34,801 bases of DNA from Deltaproteobacteria bacterium (GTDB lineage: Bacteria; Desulfobacterota; Desulfobacteria; Desulfobacterales; SURF-15). The stretch lies in NCBI GenBank assembly GCA_019309565.1, contig JAFDFZ010000044.1:1-34801 (forward strand). Reading direction: 5' to 3'. The number at the start of each line of letters is the position of its first letter. Position 1 is the first letter of the stretch. Both the position numbers and the translations under genes were made by a program. Under the pieces are notes generated by a model. It had not been told where the DNA came from and did no database searches. It worked only from the letters and a program-made list of their open reading frames with translations. Below, piece by piece: positions 7,484-15,267 of this stretch.

Positions 7484-9574
7484 ATGACAGGATTTCGTGT
7501 AGGCGTTGACATAGGCGGAACGTTTACAGATATCGTTTTTCTGAGTGCCGATGGACGAGTCCACACCAAGAAAGTTTCATCAAGCGTGGATAACTATGCA
7601 AGGGCGATTACCGACGGCATCGGAGAGGTATTTCAGGATGCAGGGCTTACCGCCCGGGATGTAGAGGAAATTCGTCATGGAACCACGGTGGCTGCCAATG
7701 CGATACTGGAGCTTAAAGGGGCGAAGACTGGGCTGATTACCACTAAAGGGTTCCGGGATATCCTGGAAATCCGTAACTTGCGAATGCCCCGGCTTTACGA
7801 CATCACCTGGGAGAAACCGGTCCCTCTGGTGGAGCGATATCTACGTGTAGTTGTAGATGAACGTATCAACGCTAAGGGTGAGGTGCTCAAGCCTCTTGAC
7901 CCGTCGGATGCAGAACGAGCGGTGGAAAGGCTGCTTGCAGAGGGCGTTGAGGCCATCGCGGTTTGCCTTCTTCACTCCTATATCAACCCGGCTCATGAGC
8001 TCATGATAAAGGAGATCATCCAGCGTCGGGCTCCTGGCTTGCCGTTTTGCATAAGCTTTGAAGTGCTGCCTGAAATAAAAGAATACGAACGAACTTCAAC
8101 CACGGTGATCAACACTTATGTTATGCCCATCGTAACCAGGTACTTAGAGGCGCTTCGCCGCGATTTGGACGAAAGGGGAATCACCGCCCCGCTTCTGCTC
8201 ATGCAGTCCAACGGAGGTCTGACCACTGCCAAGGCGGCATCCAGATTGCCCATGAACATCATCGAATCGGGCCCAGCAGGCGGTGTAGTCGGAGCACAGT
8301 CCCTGGCCAGGGTGATTGGACTGCCGAACATCATCACCCTTGATATGGGTGGTACCACGGCCAAGGCTTCGCTGGTGGAAAACGGAGAGGTTACCCGAAC
8401 CGCTGAGTATCAGGTGGGTGGCGGCATTATGCTGCAATCCAGATTACTCACTGGAACCGGGTACCTGCTGAAGGTGCCGGCCATCGATCTGGCTGAAGTT
8501 GGAGCCGGGGGCGGATCTATTGTCTGGATCGACAGCGGCGGTTCGATGCAGGTAGGCCCCCGCAGTGCCGGTGCGGTTCCAGGTCCCCTTTGCTATGACC
8601 AGGGGGGGGATGAACCTACAATCACCGATGCCACGGTCATTCTAGGTTACATCAACCCGGTCTATCTCGTTGGAGGAGCGCTCAAACTAAATGCCCGGAA
8701 ATCGCATGCGGTGTTCGAAGAGAAAATCGCCAAACCTCTCGGTCTTTCCCTGGCACATGCGGCTTACGGTGCCCATCAAATTGCCTCCGCCAATATGATG
8801 CGTGCGATCAGATCGGTGTCGATCGAACGCGGTCGGGATCCACGTCAATATACCCTGTTTGCCTTTGGCGGAAACGGGCCGGTATTTGCTGCCTCCATGG
8901 CACAGGCGCTTTCCATGAAACGGGTCATAGTTCCGCCCTCACCGGGGCTTTTCTCTTCTTTCGGGCTGCTTTATGCGGATGTGGAATATCATTATACACG
9001 CACGTTCCGGCGCCTGCTGCGAGAAATCGATCTTAATGAACTGAACAGGATCTGGAACGAGATGGTGGCCGAGGCTTCAAACCAACTTGCAGCCGACGGT
9101 TTTACAGGCCCTCAAGCCCGCATCCATCGGGCGGTAAACATGCACTATCAGGGCCAATCCTATGAACTGACAGTGCCGGCACCCGACGGTCCCATAGACG
9201 AACAGGTCATTCCAGTAATCGAAGAGGCCTTCGGAAAGGAACATGAACGAACCTATGGGCATCGTGCCGGAGCAGACGAACCGGTTGAGCTTGTAAACAT
9301 CCGGGTGATCGCACAGGGCATTGATGAACGACCGCGCGTTCCTGAAAAACTGGATGCCGCAGCGCCTGTAAAACCAGAGCGACCAGCCCCGCGCCAGGCG
9401 TATTTCGGCCCTGATACAGGTTGGCTTAAAACGCCGATCCTTAACCGCTCTGATCTCAGGGTTCGGCATGAAGGACCCTGCATCATCGAGGAATACGATG
9501 CGACAACTGTTGTACCACCCGGGGCCGGAGCGGAACTGGACGCCTATGGAAACATAGTGATAGATTTGCCGTGA
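7484..9574 (+). CDS. hyuA: Hydantoinase A/oxoprolinase family protein (HyuA-type subunit)
   Basis: The 696-residue protein is the ATP-binding partner of HyuB. It has the actin/sugar-kinase-like fold: phosphate motif 1 is GVDIGGTFTDIVF (about residues 7-19), the second is LDMGGTTAKASL (D287), and the segment IIESGPAGGVVGAQSLA lies just before it. EIRHGTTVAANAILE near residue 63 is also typical of the family. ATG at 7484 has AAGGA 10 bases upstream. HyuA enzymes phosphorylate the amide or carbonyl substrate so that the HyuAB pair can hydrolyse or carboxylate it. Its place beside a racemase-superfamily enzyme and a TRAP carboxylate transporter suggests use of an imported cyclic amide, imide or similar compound. 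That is inference. Confidence 0.94.
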   Translation: MTGFRVGVDIGGTFTDIVFLSADGRVHTKKVSSSVDNYARAITDGIGEVFQDAGLTARDVEEIRHGTTVAANAILELKGAKTGLITTKGFRDILEIRNLRMPRLYDITWEKPVPLVERYLRVVVDERINAKGEVLKPLDPSDAERAVERLLAEGVEAIAVCLLHSYINPAHELMIKEIIQRRAPGLPFCISFEVLPEIKEYERTSTTVINTYVMPIVTRYLEALRRDLDERGITAPLLLMQSNGGLTTAKAASRLPMNIIESGPAGGVVGAQSLARVIGLPNIITLDMGGTTAKASLVENGEVTRTAEYQVGGGIMLQSRLLTGTGYLLKVPAIDLAEVGAGGGSIVWIDSGGSMQVGPRSAGAVPGPLCYDQGGDEPTITDATVILGYINPVYLVGGALKLNARKSHAVFEEKIAKPLGLSLAHAAYGAHQIASANMMRAIRSVSIERGRDPRQYTLFAFGGNGPVFAASMAQALSMKRVIVPPSPGLFSSFGLLYADVEYHYTRTFRRLLREIDLNELNRIWNEMVAEASNQLAADGFTGPQARIHRAVNMHYQGQSYELTVPAPDGPIDEQVIPVIEEAFGKEHERTYGHRAGADEPVELVNIRVIAQGIDERPRVPEKLDAAAPVKPERPAPRQAYFGPDTGWLKTPILNRSDLRVRHEGPCIIEEYDATTVVPPGAGAELDAYGNIVIDLP

Positions 9575-9683
9575 GCTGTAGTGGTTTTCTTGATAAAAGC
9601 CAGGGTGCTTTATTGTATAGACTTACCTTCAACGCCCAAGTGGTTTCAATTGTAATTTCCGAATAAACATAAAAAGGGAAATG

Positions 9684-10409
9684 ATGAAACGCTCTTTGCT
9701 TGGCATGTTAACCCCCTCTTCCAATACGGTGCTTGAACCGATAACAACCGCTATCCTGGACGAGCTTCCGGAGGTGACGGCTCATTTTGCAAGATTCAGG
9801 GTTACGGAAATTTCCCTTGCAGACAAGGCACAGGGACAGTTTACGAATCAGCCAATTTTAGATGCTGCAGCACTTCTGGCCGATGCACGGGTGGATGTAA
9901 TTGCCTGGAGCGGAACCTCATCGGGTTGGCTTGGGTTTGCAACCGATGAAGCTTTGTGTCAAGAGATACAACAGTTAACGGGAATTCCTGCAACGACTTC
10001 GGTATTGGCGCTTAATGAAATTTTCAGGATCACGGCAGTTCGCCGTTTTGGCCTGGTAACACCCTATCTTGATGAGATTCAAGAAAGAATCATCGCAAAC
10101 TATGCTTCTTTGGGATTTGAGTGTGTATCGGAAAGGCATCTTGGAGATCGAGGAAATTTCTCTTTCTCGGAAGTCAGTGAAAGTAAAATCGCCGAAATGG
10201 TTCGAGAAGTGGCTGCTGCTAAACCCCAGGCGATCACCGTGTTCTGTACGAATCTAAGAGGCGCGCCTATAGCGGATGCCCTGGAAAAAGAGACGGGAAT
10301 TGCCGTGTACGACACGGTCTCAACCGCGGTATGGAAATCCTTGAAAATTGCCGGTGTGCAGCCCGCAAGAGTTAAAGGATGGGGCAGGCTCTTTGCCGAA
10401 GTCGAATGA
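9684..10409 (+). CDS. Asp/Glu racemase superfamily enzyme (maleate isomerase / arylmalonate decarboxylase-like)
   Basis: The 241-residue product has the fold signature of maleate cis-trans isomerases and arylmalonate decarboxylases: LGMLTPSSNTVLEP at the N-terminus, WSGTSSGWLGF (75-85), RFGLVTPYLDEI (121-132) and ITVFCTNLRGAP (185-195). The second catalytic cysteine is present (C188). At the first active-site position, where maleate isomerases carry Cys-Thr-Ser, this protein has Gly77-Thr-Ser. That Gly/Cys pairing recalls arylmalonate decarboxylase. Two ATGs are adjacent (9681 and 9684); the second is chosen because AGGGA then lies at a better distance. It lies 106 bases after HyuA and probably belongs to the same unit. 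Confidence 0.8.
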   Translation: MKRSLLGMLTPSSNTVLEPITTAILDELPEVTAHFARFRVTEISLADKAQGQFTNQPILDAAALLADARVDVIAWSGTSSGWLGFATDEALCQEIQQLTGIPATTSVLALNEIFRITAVRRFGLVTPYLDEIQERIIANYASLGFECVSERHLGDRGNFSFSEVSESKIAEMVREVAAAKPQAITVFCTNLRGAPIADALEKETGIAVYDTVSTAVWKSLKIAGVQPARVKGWGRLFAEVE

Positions 10410-10480
10410 TGGTGGGCGTTTTTATCCGTTCCTGTTCCTGTTTTGCATATCATTTCGGAATATGAAACATGTCTTTTTTC

Positions 10481-10509
10481 TTGACAAACAACCATCCCTT
10501 TGCCATATA
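10481..10509 (+). promoter_or_regulatory. Sigma-70-type promoter for the TRAP transporter genes
   Basis: TTGACA (10481-10486), 17-base spacer, CATATA (10504-10509), 125 bases before dctP. The T-rich sequence before the -35 and the CCCTTTG block in the spacer are shared with the promoter at 5452, suggesting common control of hyuBA and TRAP genes. Confidence 0.55.
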
Positions 10510-10633
10510 CGGCTTGCGAGGAAGGTTCTTTCTTGTCAATACCTGCCAGAAAAAAAGTTCTTGTGATTAACCCTGGAGTTTGGCTTAAAATTAATTTTTT
10601 TTCATCCACAAAAACACGAAAAGGAGGGACAAA

Positions 10634-11698
10634 ATGAAGAAACGATACATGGCAATCATTGCCTTCGTGGTAGCGGGCCTGTTGGTCGCGGCGGCGGGTC
10701 ATGCCGCAGAATTGCCGAAAACCCATGTTACGGGCGTGGGGCTGAACGCCAACACGGTGGCCTCTTACAAGGACGAAGTACCATTCTGGACCAAGACCAT
10801 TCCTGAAGCCTCTGGTGGTAGGGTTACAGCCACATTCGCACCTCAGGATCACATGGGGGTTAAAGGCTTTCAGGTGATGCGCATGGTCAAGCTCGGGGTT
10901 GTGGACTTTGGCGCCGGTGACATCAGCAAAATGGCACAGGATGACCCTGTGTTCGAGGGAGCGGATCTGGCCGGCCTTGCGCTTGATATCGAAACGGCCA
11001 GGAAGGTTACCAAGGCCTGGTTTCCAGTGATGTCCAGAAAGGCCGAGGAGCTTTTCAACACCAAGTTGCTGGCCATTGGCACCAACCCGCCCCAGGTGAT
11101 CTGGTGTCGCGATCCGCTGAAGGGCATAAAAGACCTTAAAGGAAGGAAAATCCGCGTCTTTAACAAGACCATGAGTGACTTCATCCAGGCCGTCGGCGGC
11201 ACCACCATCTCCATGGCCTTCGCCGAGGTGGTTCCGGCCCTGCAGCGCGGTGTTGTGGATTGTGCGGTTACCGGCACGATGAGCGGATTTACTGCAGGCT
11301 GGCCGGAAGTGACCACTCACCAGTTCCAGGCCTACATGGGATGGAGCATAAACTACCAGTCGGTCAATCTTAATTCCTGGAAAAGATTTACCCCAGAGCT
11401 GCGAAAGTTTTTCCTCGAACAGTTTGCCAAGCTTGAGGAGAAGATGTGGCAGACCGCAGCCGAAGCCGTTGCCAATGCCGACAACTGTAATTTCGGCTTC
11501 GGCCCATGCCCTGAGGGCAAGCCTGCAAAGCTGGTCAAAGTCCCTGTGAGCGATGCAGACAAGGCACTTCACAAAAAACTTATGGAAGAAGTGGTGCTGG
11601 TAAAATGGGGCAAGCGCTGCGGCAAGGCTTGCGCCCAAGAATGGAACGAGACGGTGGGCAAAGTGGTTGGCTTGTCTATCCCTCTTGACAAACTTTAA
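10634..11698 (+). CDS. dctP: TRAP transporter substrate-binding protein (DctP family)
   Basis: The 354-residue protein is the periplasmic receptor of a tripartite ATP-independent transporter. Residues 1-24 are a signal peptide (Lys-rich start, hydrophobic core, cleavage at AGHA-AE). Family features include GIKDLKGRKIRVFNKTMSDF (about 165-184), the loop FAEVVPALQRGVVDCAVTG holding the substrate-carboxylate region (about 197-215), and the hinge before W-SINYQSVNLNSWKRF. ATG at 10634 follows AGGAGG with 6 bases between. Several C-terminal cysteines (NCNFGFGPC, KRCGKAC) could form disulfides, which is unusual for DctP proteins and might stabilise it. It heads the dctP-Q-M operon, probably for a carboxylated compound used by the HyuBA group. 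Confidence 0.93.
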   Translation: MKKRYMAIIAFVVAGLLVAAAGHAAELPKTHVTGVGLNANTVASYKDEVPFWTKTIPEASGGRVTATFAPQDHMGVKGFQVMRMVKLGVVDFGAGDISKMAQDDPVFEGADLAGLALDIETARKVTKAWFPVMSRKAEELFNTKLLAIGTNPPQVIWCRDPLKGIKDLKGRKIRVFNKTMSDFIQAVGGTTISMAFAEVVPALQRGVVDCAVTGTMSGFTAGWPEVTTHQFQAYMGWSINYQSVNLNSWKRFTPELRKFFLEQFAKLEEKMWQTAAEAVANADNCNFGFGPCPEGKPAKLVKVPVSDADKALHKKLMEEVVLVKWGKRCGKACAQEWNETVGKVVGLSIPLDKL

Positions 11699-11709
11699 AC
11701 CCTCATACC

Positions 11710-11750
11710 AGGGGGGATCGCATTGCCGGTTGTACCCCCTTTTCTTTATT
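11710..11750 (+). terminator. Attenuator-like hairpin between dctP and dctQ
   Basis: AGGGGG (11710-11715) can pair with CCCCCT (11735-11740) around a 19-base loop, and the second arm runs into TTTTCTTTATTT. The left arm is also the only ribosome binding site for the TTG start of dctQ at 11723. The structure could thus lower both read-through and dctQ translation, giving excess binding protein. The long loop makes it a weak terminator. Confidence 0.4.
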
Positions 11751-12397
11751 TGATGCTGAAAAAACTGAATAAACTTATCGAGCGGGCGCACCGGGTTTCA
11801 CGTTACGGTGCCTGGTTCGGCGGTGTATTGATTCTGATGGCAGCCGTCGTTGTCAGCCTGGATGTCGTTGTTCGTGAGCTGTTTACGCTTCCGGTGGGAG
11901 GAACCGATGAGCTTTCCGGTTTCGCCCTGGCCATCAGCAGCGCCTTCGCCTTCAGCTATGCCCTGCTGGAACGCGCACATGTTCGAATAGATTCGTTATA
12001 TACTATTCTGCCGATACGGGTTCGCGCTATCCTGGATATTATCGGGCTCAGTGTATTCACCCTTTTCATGACCCTGCTTGCCTGGCAGGCTTTGGGTGTG
12101 TTCACCGAGTCGGTCAAAAACAACAGTGTGACCCTTTCCGCCTTCGCCTGGCCGTTGCGCTTTCCCCAGTTTTTCTGGATCGTAGGCCTGTTCTGGTTCG
12201 TGGTGGTCGCAGCTCTGCTTCTTCTGCGATCGCTTATCACCTTGCTTAAAGGTGACTGGAACCTGGTTCAACGACAGATCGGCTCCAAGACCGTACAGGA
12301 AGAGCTGAAGGAAGAATTGAAGTTAGCCGAAATACGCCATGAACAGTACGAAAGCAAGGCGCAGGATCAAATCAACAACAACGAAGAATTCAGATAG
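11723..12397 (+). CDS. dctQ: TRAP transporter small permease subunit (DctQ family)
   Basis: The 224-residue membrane protein has the four-helix DctQ layout. Helix 1 covers FGGVLILMAAVVVSLDVVVR, helix 2 lies around TDELSGFALAISSAFAFSYA, with the typical ERAHVRIDSLY loop after it, helix 3 is AILDIIGLSVFTLFMTLLAW, and helix 4 is FWIVGLFWFVVVAALLLL. The C-terminal tail is charged and probably cytoplasmic. The start is uncertain: TTG at 11723 has a G-run ribosome binding site that lies inside a hairpin, while the ATG at 11753 has none. TTG is used here; ATG would shorten the protein by ten residues. DctQ bridges the large permease and receptor. The gene ends 11 bases before dctM. Confidence 0.9.
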   Translation: MPVVPPFLYLMLKKLNKLIERAHRVSRYGAWFGGVLILMAAVVVSLDVVVRELFTLPVGGTDELSGFALAISSAFAFSYALLERAHVRIDSLYTILPIRVRAILDIIGLSVFTLFMTLLAWQALGVFTESVKNNSVTLSAFAWPLRFPQFFWIVGLFWFVVVAALLLLRSLITLLKGDWNLVQRQIGSKTVQEELKEELKLAEIRHEQYESKAQDQINNNEEFR

Positions 12398-12408
12398 GGG
12401 GCTGCAGG

Positions 12409-13695
12409 GTGATCGCTACGACCATCCTTTTTCTTCTCGGTATGCTGGCGATGAGCATTCCCATTGCCGCTGTGCTTGGGATGCTTGGGCTGATTCTCGA
12501 CCATCTTTATTCGTTTCTTCCGTTATGGCGTGCACTTGGCGAGAACGCATGGGTTTCCAACATTAATGTCATTCTCGTGGCTGTTCCCCTGTTTATCCTT
12601 CTGGGCGAGATCCTGCTACGCTCTGGAATCGCCGAGAATATGTATGCGGCCGCAACCCATTGGCTTTCATGGCTGCCGGGAGGGCTCATGCATTCCAACA
12701 TCGGCTCTTGCGCCATGTTCGCTGCTGTTTCCGGATCCAGTGTCGCCACCGCAGCGACCATCGGTACGGTTGCCATCGAGCAGATCGAAAAACGCGGCTA
12801 CAACGCGCGCTTCTTCCTTGGCACCATCGCTGCGGGCGGCACAATAGGTATCCTGATCCCGCCTTCCATAAACATGATCGTTTACGGGGTGCTGACCCAA
12901 ACCTCGATCGTACAGGTTTATCTCGCAGGCTTTACGCCCGGATTTCTGCTGGCAAGCCTGTTTATGCTTACCGTGGCCATCGGGTGTATTTTAAAGCCTC
13001 AATGGGGCGGGCAGAAAATCGAAACCAACTGGCGAAACCGTATCGATGCCCTGCCCGATTTGCTTCCCCCGGTTCTCCTCTTCATCGTCATCATCGGTTC
13101 CATCTACATCGGTATCGCAACCCCGACAGAGTCGGCTGCGCTCGGGGTCATAGCGGCCCTGATCCTTGTGGCTTTTCGCAGGAGGTTCAGTATTTCCATG
13201 CTGCGTGAGGCCTTAGAGGGGACGATGCGCTCAACAGGTATGATAATGGCTATTTTGATGGCAGCCTTTTTTCTTAATTTCGTGCTAACAGGGGTGGGGC
13301 TCACCCACAAGGTGAACGCCTTAATCACAGGGCTTGGCTGGACGCCGATGCAGACATTGATCGCGGTGATCGGCTTTTACGTGGTACTTGGCATGTTCAT
13401 GGAGACGCTTTCGATGATGGTGGCCACCGTTCCCATCATAACCCCGGTAATCGTATCTTTGGGTTTCGACCCTGTATGGTTCGGGGTCATCATCATCCTT
13501 CTTATCGAAACAGCAATGATCACACCGCCGGTGGGAATCAACCTTTTTGTAGTGCAAGGGGTGCGGGGCCGTGGGCACATCAACGACGTAATGATCGGAT
13601 CGGCTCCCTTTGTCCTTACCCTGATTGTCATGATCGTGCTGTTGGTGATGTTCCCGGGCATCGCCATGTGGCTGCCCAGCACGATGTTCCGATAA
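12409..13695 (+). CDS. dctM: TRAP transporter large permease subunit (DctM family)
   Basis: The 428-residue integral membrane protein is the ion-coupled transport subunit, with about 11-12 hydrophobic segments. Family hallmarks are VPLFILLGEILLRSGIAENM (about residues 59-78), the GSSVATAATIGTVAIEQ segment (about 110-126), and GTIGILIPPSINMIVYGVLT. In the C-terminal half it has LGMFMETLSMMVATVPIITP and ITPPVGINLFVVQGV. It starts with GTG at 12409, preceded by AGGGGG. It closes the dctPQM operon and is convergent with the DUF2848 gene 40 bases later. Confidence 0.94.
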   Translation: MIATTILFLLGMLAMSIPIAAVLGMLGLILDHLYSFLPLWRALGENAWVSNINVILVAVPLFILLGEILLRSGIAENMYAAATHWLSWLPGGLMHSNIGSCAMFAAVSGSSVATAATIGTVAIEQIEKRGYNARFFLGTIAAGGTIGILIPPSINMIVYGVLTQTSIVQVYLAGFTPGFLLASLFMLTVAIGCILKPQWGGQKIETNWRNRIDALPDLLPPVLLFIVIIGSIYIGIATPTESAALGVIAALILVAFRRRFSISMLREALEGTMRSTGMIMAILMAAFFLNFVLTGVGLTHKVNALITGLGWTPMQTLIAVIGFYVVLGMFMETLSMMVATVPIITPVIVSLGFDPVWFGVIIILLIETAMITPPVGINLFVVQGVRGRGHINDVMIGSAPFVLTLIVMIVLLVMFPGIAMWLPSTMFR

Positions 13696-13735
13696 GCCAT
13701 CGATGGGAGGCAGGCAGAAACGGTCTTCCGCGTTT

Positions 13736-14431
13736 TTACAGGTATTGAGGAAGCACCCGGATATCGTATCCATATTGTATGGATCGCTTGAGAACAGGGT
13801 CTTGCATTTCAAAGTCGAATCGATCACTGAATATCAACCCTATTTTGGTTGAAACCGTTCCGGAAAACACCAGCATTCCGTCTATGGGCAAACCGTCATC
13901 TGCAGGCAGTCCATTTAGGATGCTCTCTGCATCGAGAATCGTTCCCAGCGTATCTTCCTGATACAGCACCCGGTCCGTTTCGCGCCTGGTCCATGAACGG
14001 ATAATGATTTGATCCCAGTGGTCTTGGACCTCCTCATAAGGCCATATCACTGGTGCGAGCACTTTGGCACACATCTGTTTTGAGCCGGGAATCGAATGTT
14101 TTTCCATCTCACGATCCGTATGGTCGCTGCCGACCCCGATGTAGGTTTTCTTGTCCTGTTTTAAGATGACATATTCCACTTCCCCAGAAGAATCAGGGCC
14201 TACCACGTCGATGAACGGTTCAGTGGTAGCCAGATACGCTGAGTAGTTCATGTAGATTGGTGTGCGTCCCGGACCCGGGATGCCGTGATGGGCCAACTCC
14301 TCTATGTGAGCTTGAAGAGCTGCCCTGTCTTTTCCGACCCAGCCCGCGCAAACAAGCCGATTTACCGTAAATGTAAGCTGTTCCGTGGCTGAGGTTGTTT
14401 GAAGCGTCAAATTCAATTCAGGTTTGTTCAT
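13736..14431 (-). CDS. DUF2848 family protein
   Basis: The 231-residue product matches DUF2848, a family related in fold to fumarylacetoacetate hydrolases and of unproven activity. Recognisable segments are NRLVCAGWVGKDRAALQAHI, HGIPGPGRTPIYMNYSAYL, YILKQDKKTYIGVGSDHTDR, EKHSIPGSKQMCAKVLAPVI and MLVFSGTVSTKIGLIFSDRF. The ATG at 14431 has GGGAGAGA just upstream, so the open frame to 14506, which enters the tRNA, is rejected. DUF2848 genes are often found near hydantoinase, amidohydrolase or carboxylate catabolism genes. Its convergent position after the TRAP operon suggests the same pathway. No regulator gene is seen in this island. Confidence 0.8.
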   Translation of the reverse strand: MNKPELNLTLQTTSATEQLTFTVNRLVCAGWVGKDRAALQAHIEELAHHGIPGPGRTPIYMNYSAYLATTEPFIDVVGPDSSGEVEYVILKQDKKTYIGVGSDHTDREMEKHSIPGSKQMCAKVLAPVIWPYEEVQDHWDQIIIRSWTRRETDRVLYQEDTLGTILDAESILNGLPADDGLPIDGMLVFSGTVSTKIGLIFSDRFDFEMQDPVLKRSIQYGYDIRVLPQYL

Positions 14432-14468
14432 CTTCTCTCTCCCTCGCAGGAGATATCCCCTGTTTGGA

Positions 14469-14556
14469 TGGTGCCGGAGGGGGGAGTCGAACCCCCACGG
14501 GCGCAAGGCCCACTGGATTTTGAGTCCAGCGCGTCTACCAGTTTCACCACTCCGGC
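14469..14556 (-). tRNA. tRNA-Leu (anticodon CAA)
   Basis: On the minus strand the 88-base sequence folds as a class II tRNA. The acceptor pairs GCCGGAG (14556-14550) with CTCCGGC (14479-14473) and is followed by A and an encoded CCA. The anticodon stem TCCAG encloses loop CTCAAAA, giving CAA (reads UUG). A long variable arm (GGGCCTTGCGCCC) and the T-loop GTTCGACTC are present. It lies between DUF2848 and sua5. Confidence 0.95.
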
Positions 14557-14580
14557 GAAGACATTTTCTTTAAATCAAAA

Positions 14581-15267
14581 TCAACCCTGAATGTCAATAT
14601 GATTAAATGAAAGTGCTTTTAGGACCGAGCGGATGTTTTCGACTGGGATACTGCCCTCTCTAATTATCTCGACCTTCATTTCACTGATATCAACTACGGT
14701 GGAACCGATGCCTTTCTGAAGCTGTCCGGCGTTTAGGATGCAGTCCACTTTCCGAATAATCGATGCTTGAAGTTCGGTGGCATTGGAGCAACCGGGTTTG
14801 CCTGAAATATTGGCGCTTGTTCCGCTAATGGGGCTATCGACAGCCGCGCTCAAAGACAGGGCCACCGGATGTCCAGGAAGCCGCACCCCGATTTTTCCGG
14901 TACCACAGGTAAGGTTGGCCGGCAATGTGTCTTTAGCCTCCAGAATAATGGTAAGTCTTCCCGGCCAGAAATGATCCATTAAACATTCGGCTGCAGCCGG
15001 TATGTGGCGGACCAGTTTTGGAAGTTCATCCCTGCTTTTGATTAATACCAGAAGGGGTTTGGAGGAGGGTCGTTTCTTGATTTTAAATATACGATCAACC
15101 GCCCCGGGATTTAATGCATCGGTACCAAGGCCATACAGGTTGCGGGTTGGAAAAACCACAACCCCCCCCTGCCGGATGATATCCGCGGCACAAGAAACTG
15201 CCTCCGGGTCAGGATGCAAAGGGTCGATCTTAATAAAGGGGGTTGAGCCTTTCTGCTTTCTTAACAA
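14581..15267 (-). CDS. tsaC: L-threonylcarbamoyladenylate synthase (Sua5/YciO/YrdC family)
   Basis: The 228-residue product makes threonylcarbamoyl-AMP from threonine, bicarbonate and ATP, the first step of the t6A37 modification of tRNAs that read ANN codons. Visible features are GGVVVFPTRNLYGLGTDALN, IKKRPSSKPLLVLI (the KxR..KP nucleotide-binding motif), FWPGRLTIILEAK, GVRLPGHPVA and SGTSANISG. The length is that of a YrdC domain plus a short C-terminal part, without the full Sua5 extension. The start is uncertain: the TTG at 15267, inside the end of purDE, has AGGAG 13 bases upstream. The open frame continues to 15474, but that extension is out-of-frame purE sequence. It overlaps purDE by 38 bases, so translation is probably coupled. 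Confidence 0.88.
   Translation of the reverse strand: MLRKQKGSTPFIKIDPLHPDPEAVSCAADIIRQGGVVVFPTRNLYGLGTDALNPGAVDRIFKIKKRPSSKPLLVLIKSRDELPKLVRHIPAAAECLMDHFWPGRLTIILEAKDTLPANLTCGTGKIGVRLPGHPVALSLSAAVDSPISGTSANISGKPGCSNATELQASIIRKVDCILNAGQLQKGIGSTVVDISEMKVEIIREGSIPVENIRSVLKALSFNHIDIQG

Noticed and set aside
10100-11791. 563-codon open frame on the minus strand
   Set aside because: It lies antisense to the racemase-like gene and dctP, both solid; it has no family resemblance or ribosome binding site, and its His/Cys/Gly-rich composition is a codon-bias shadow.
14432-14506. Longer start for the DUF2848 gene
   Set aside because: The extension would run through the tRNA-Leu gene; the ATG at 14431 has a good ribosome binding site.
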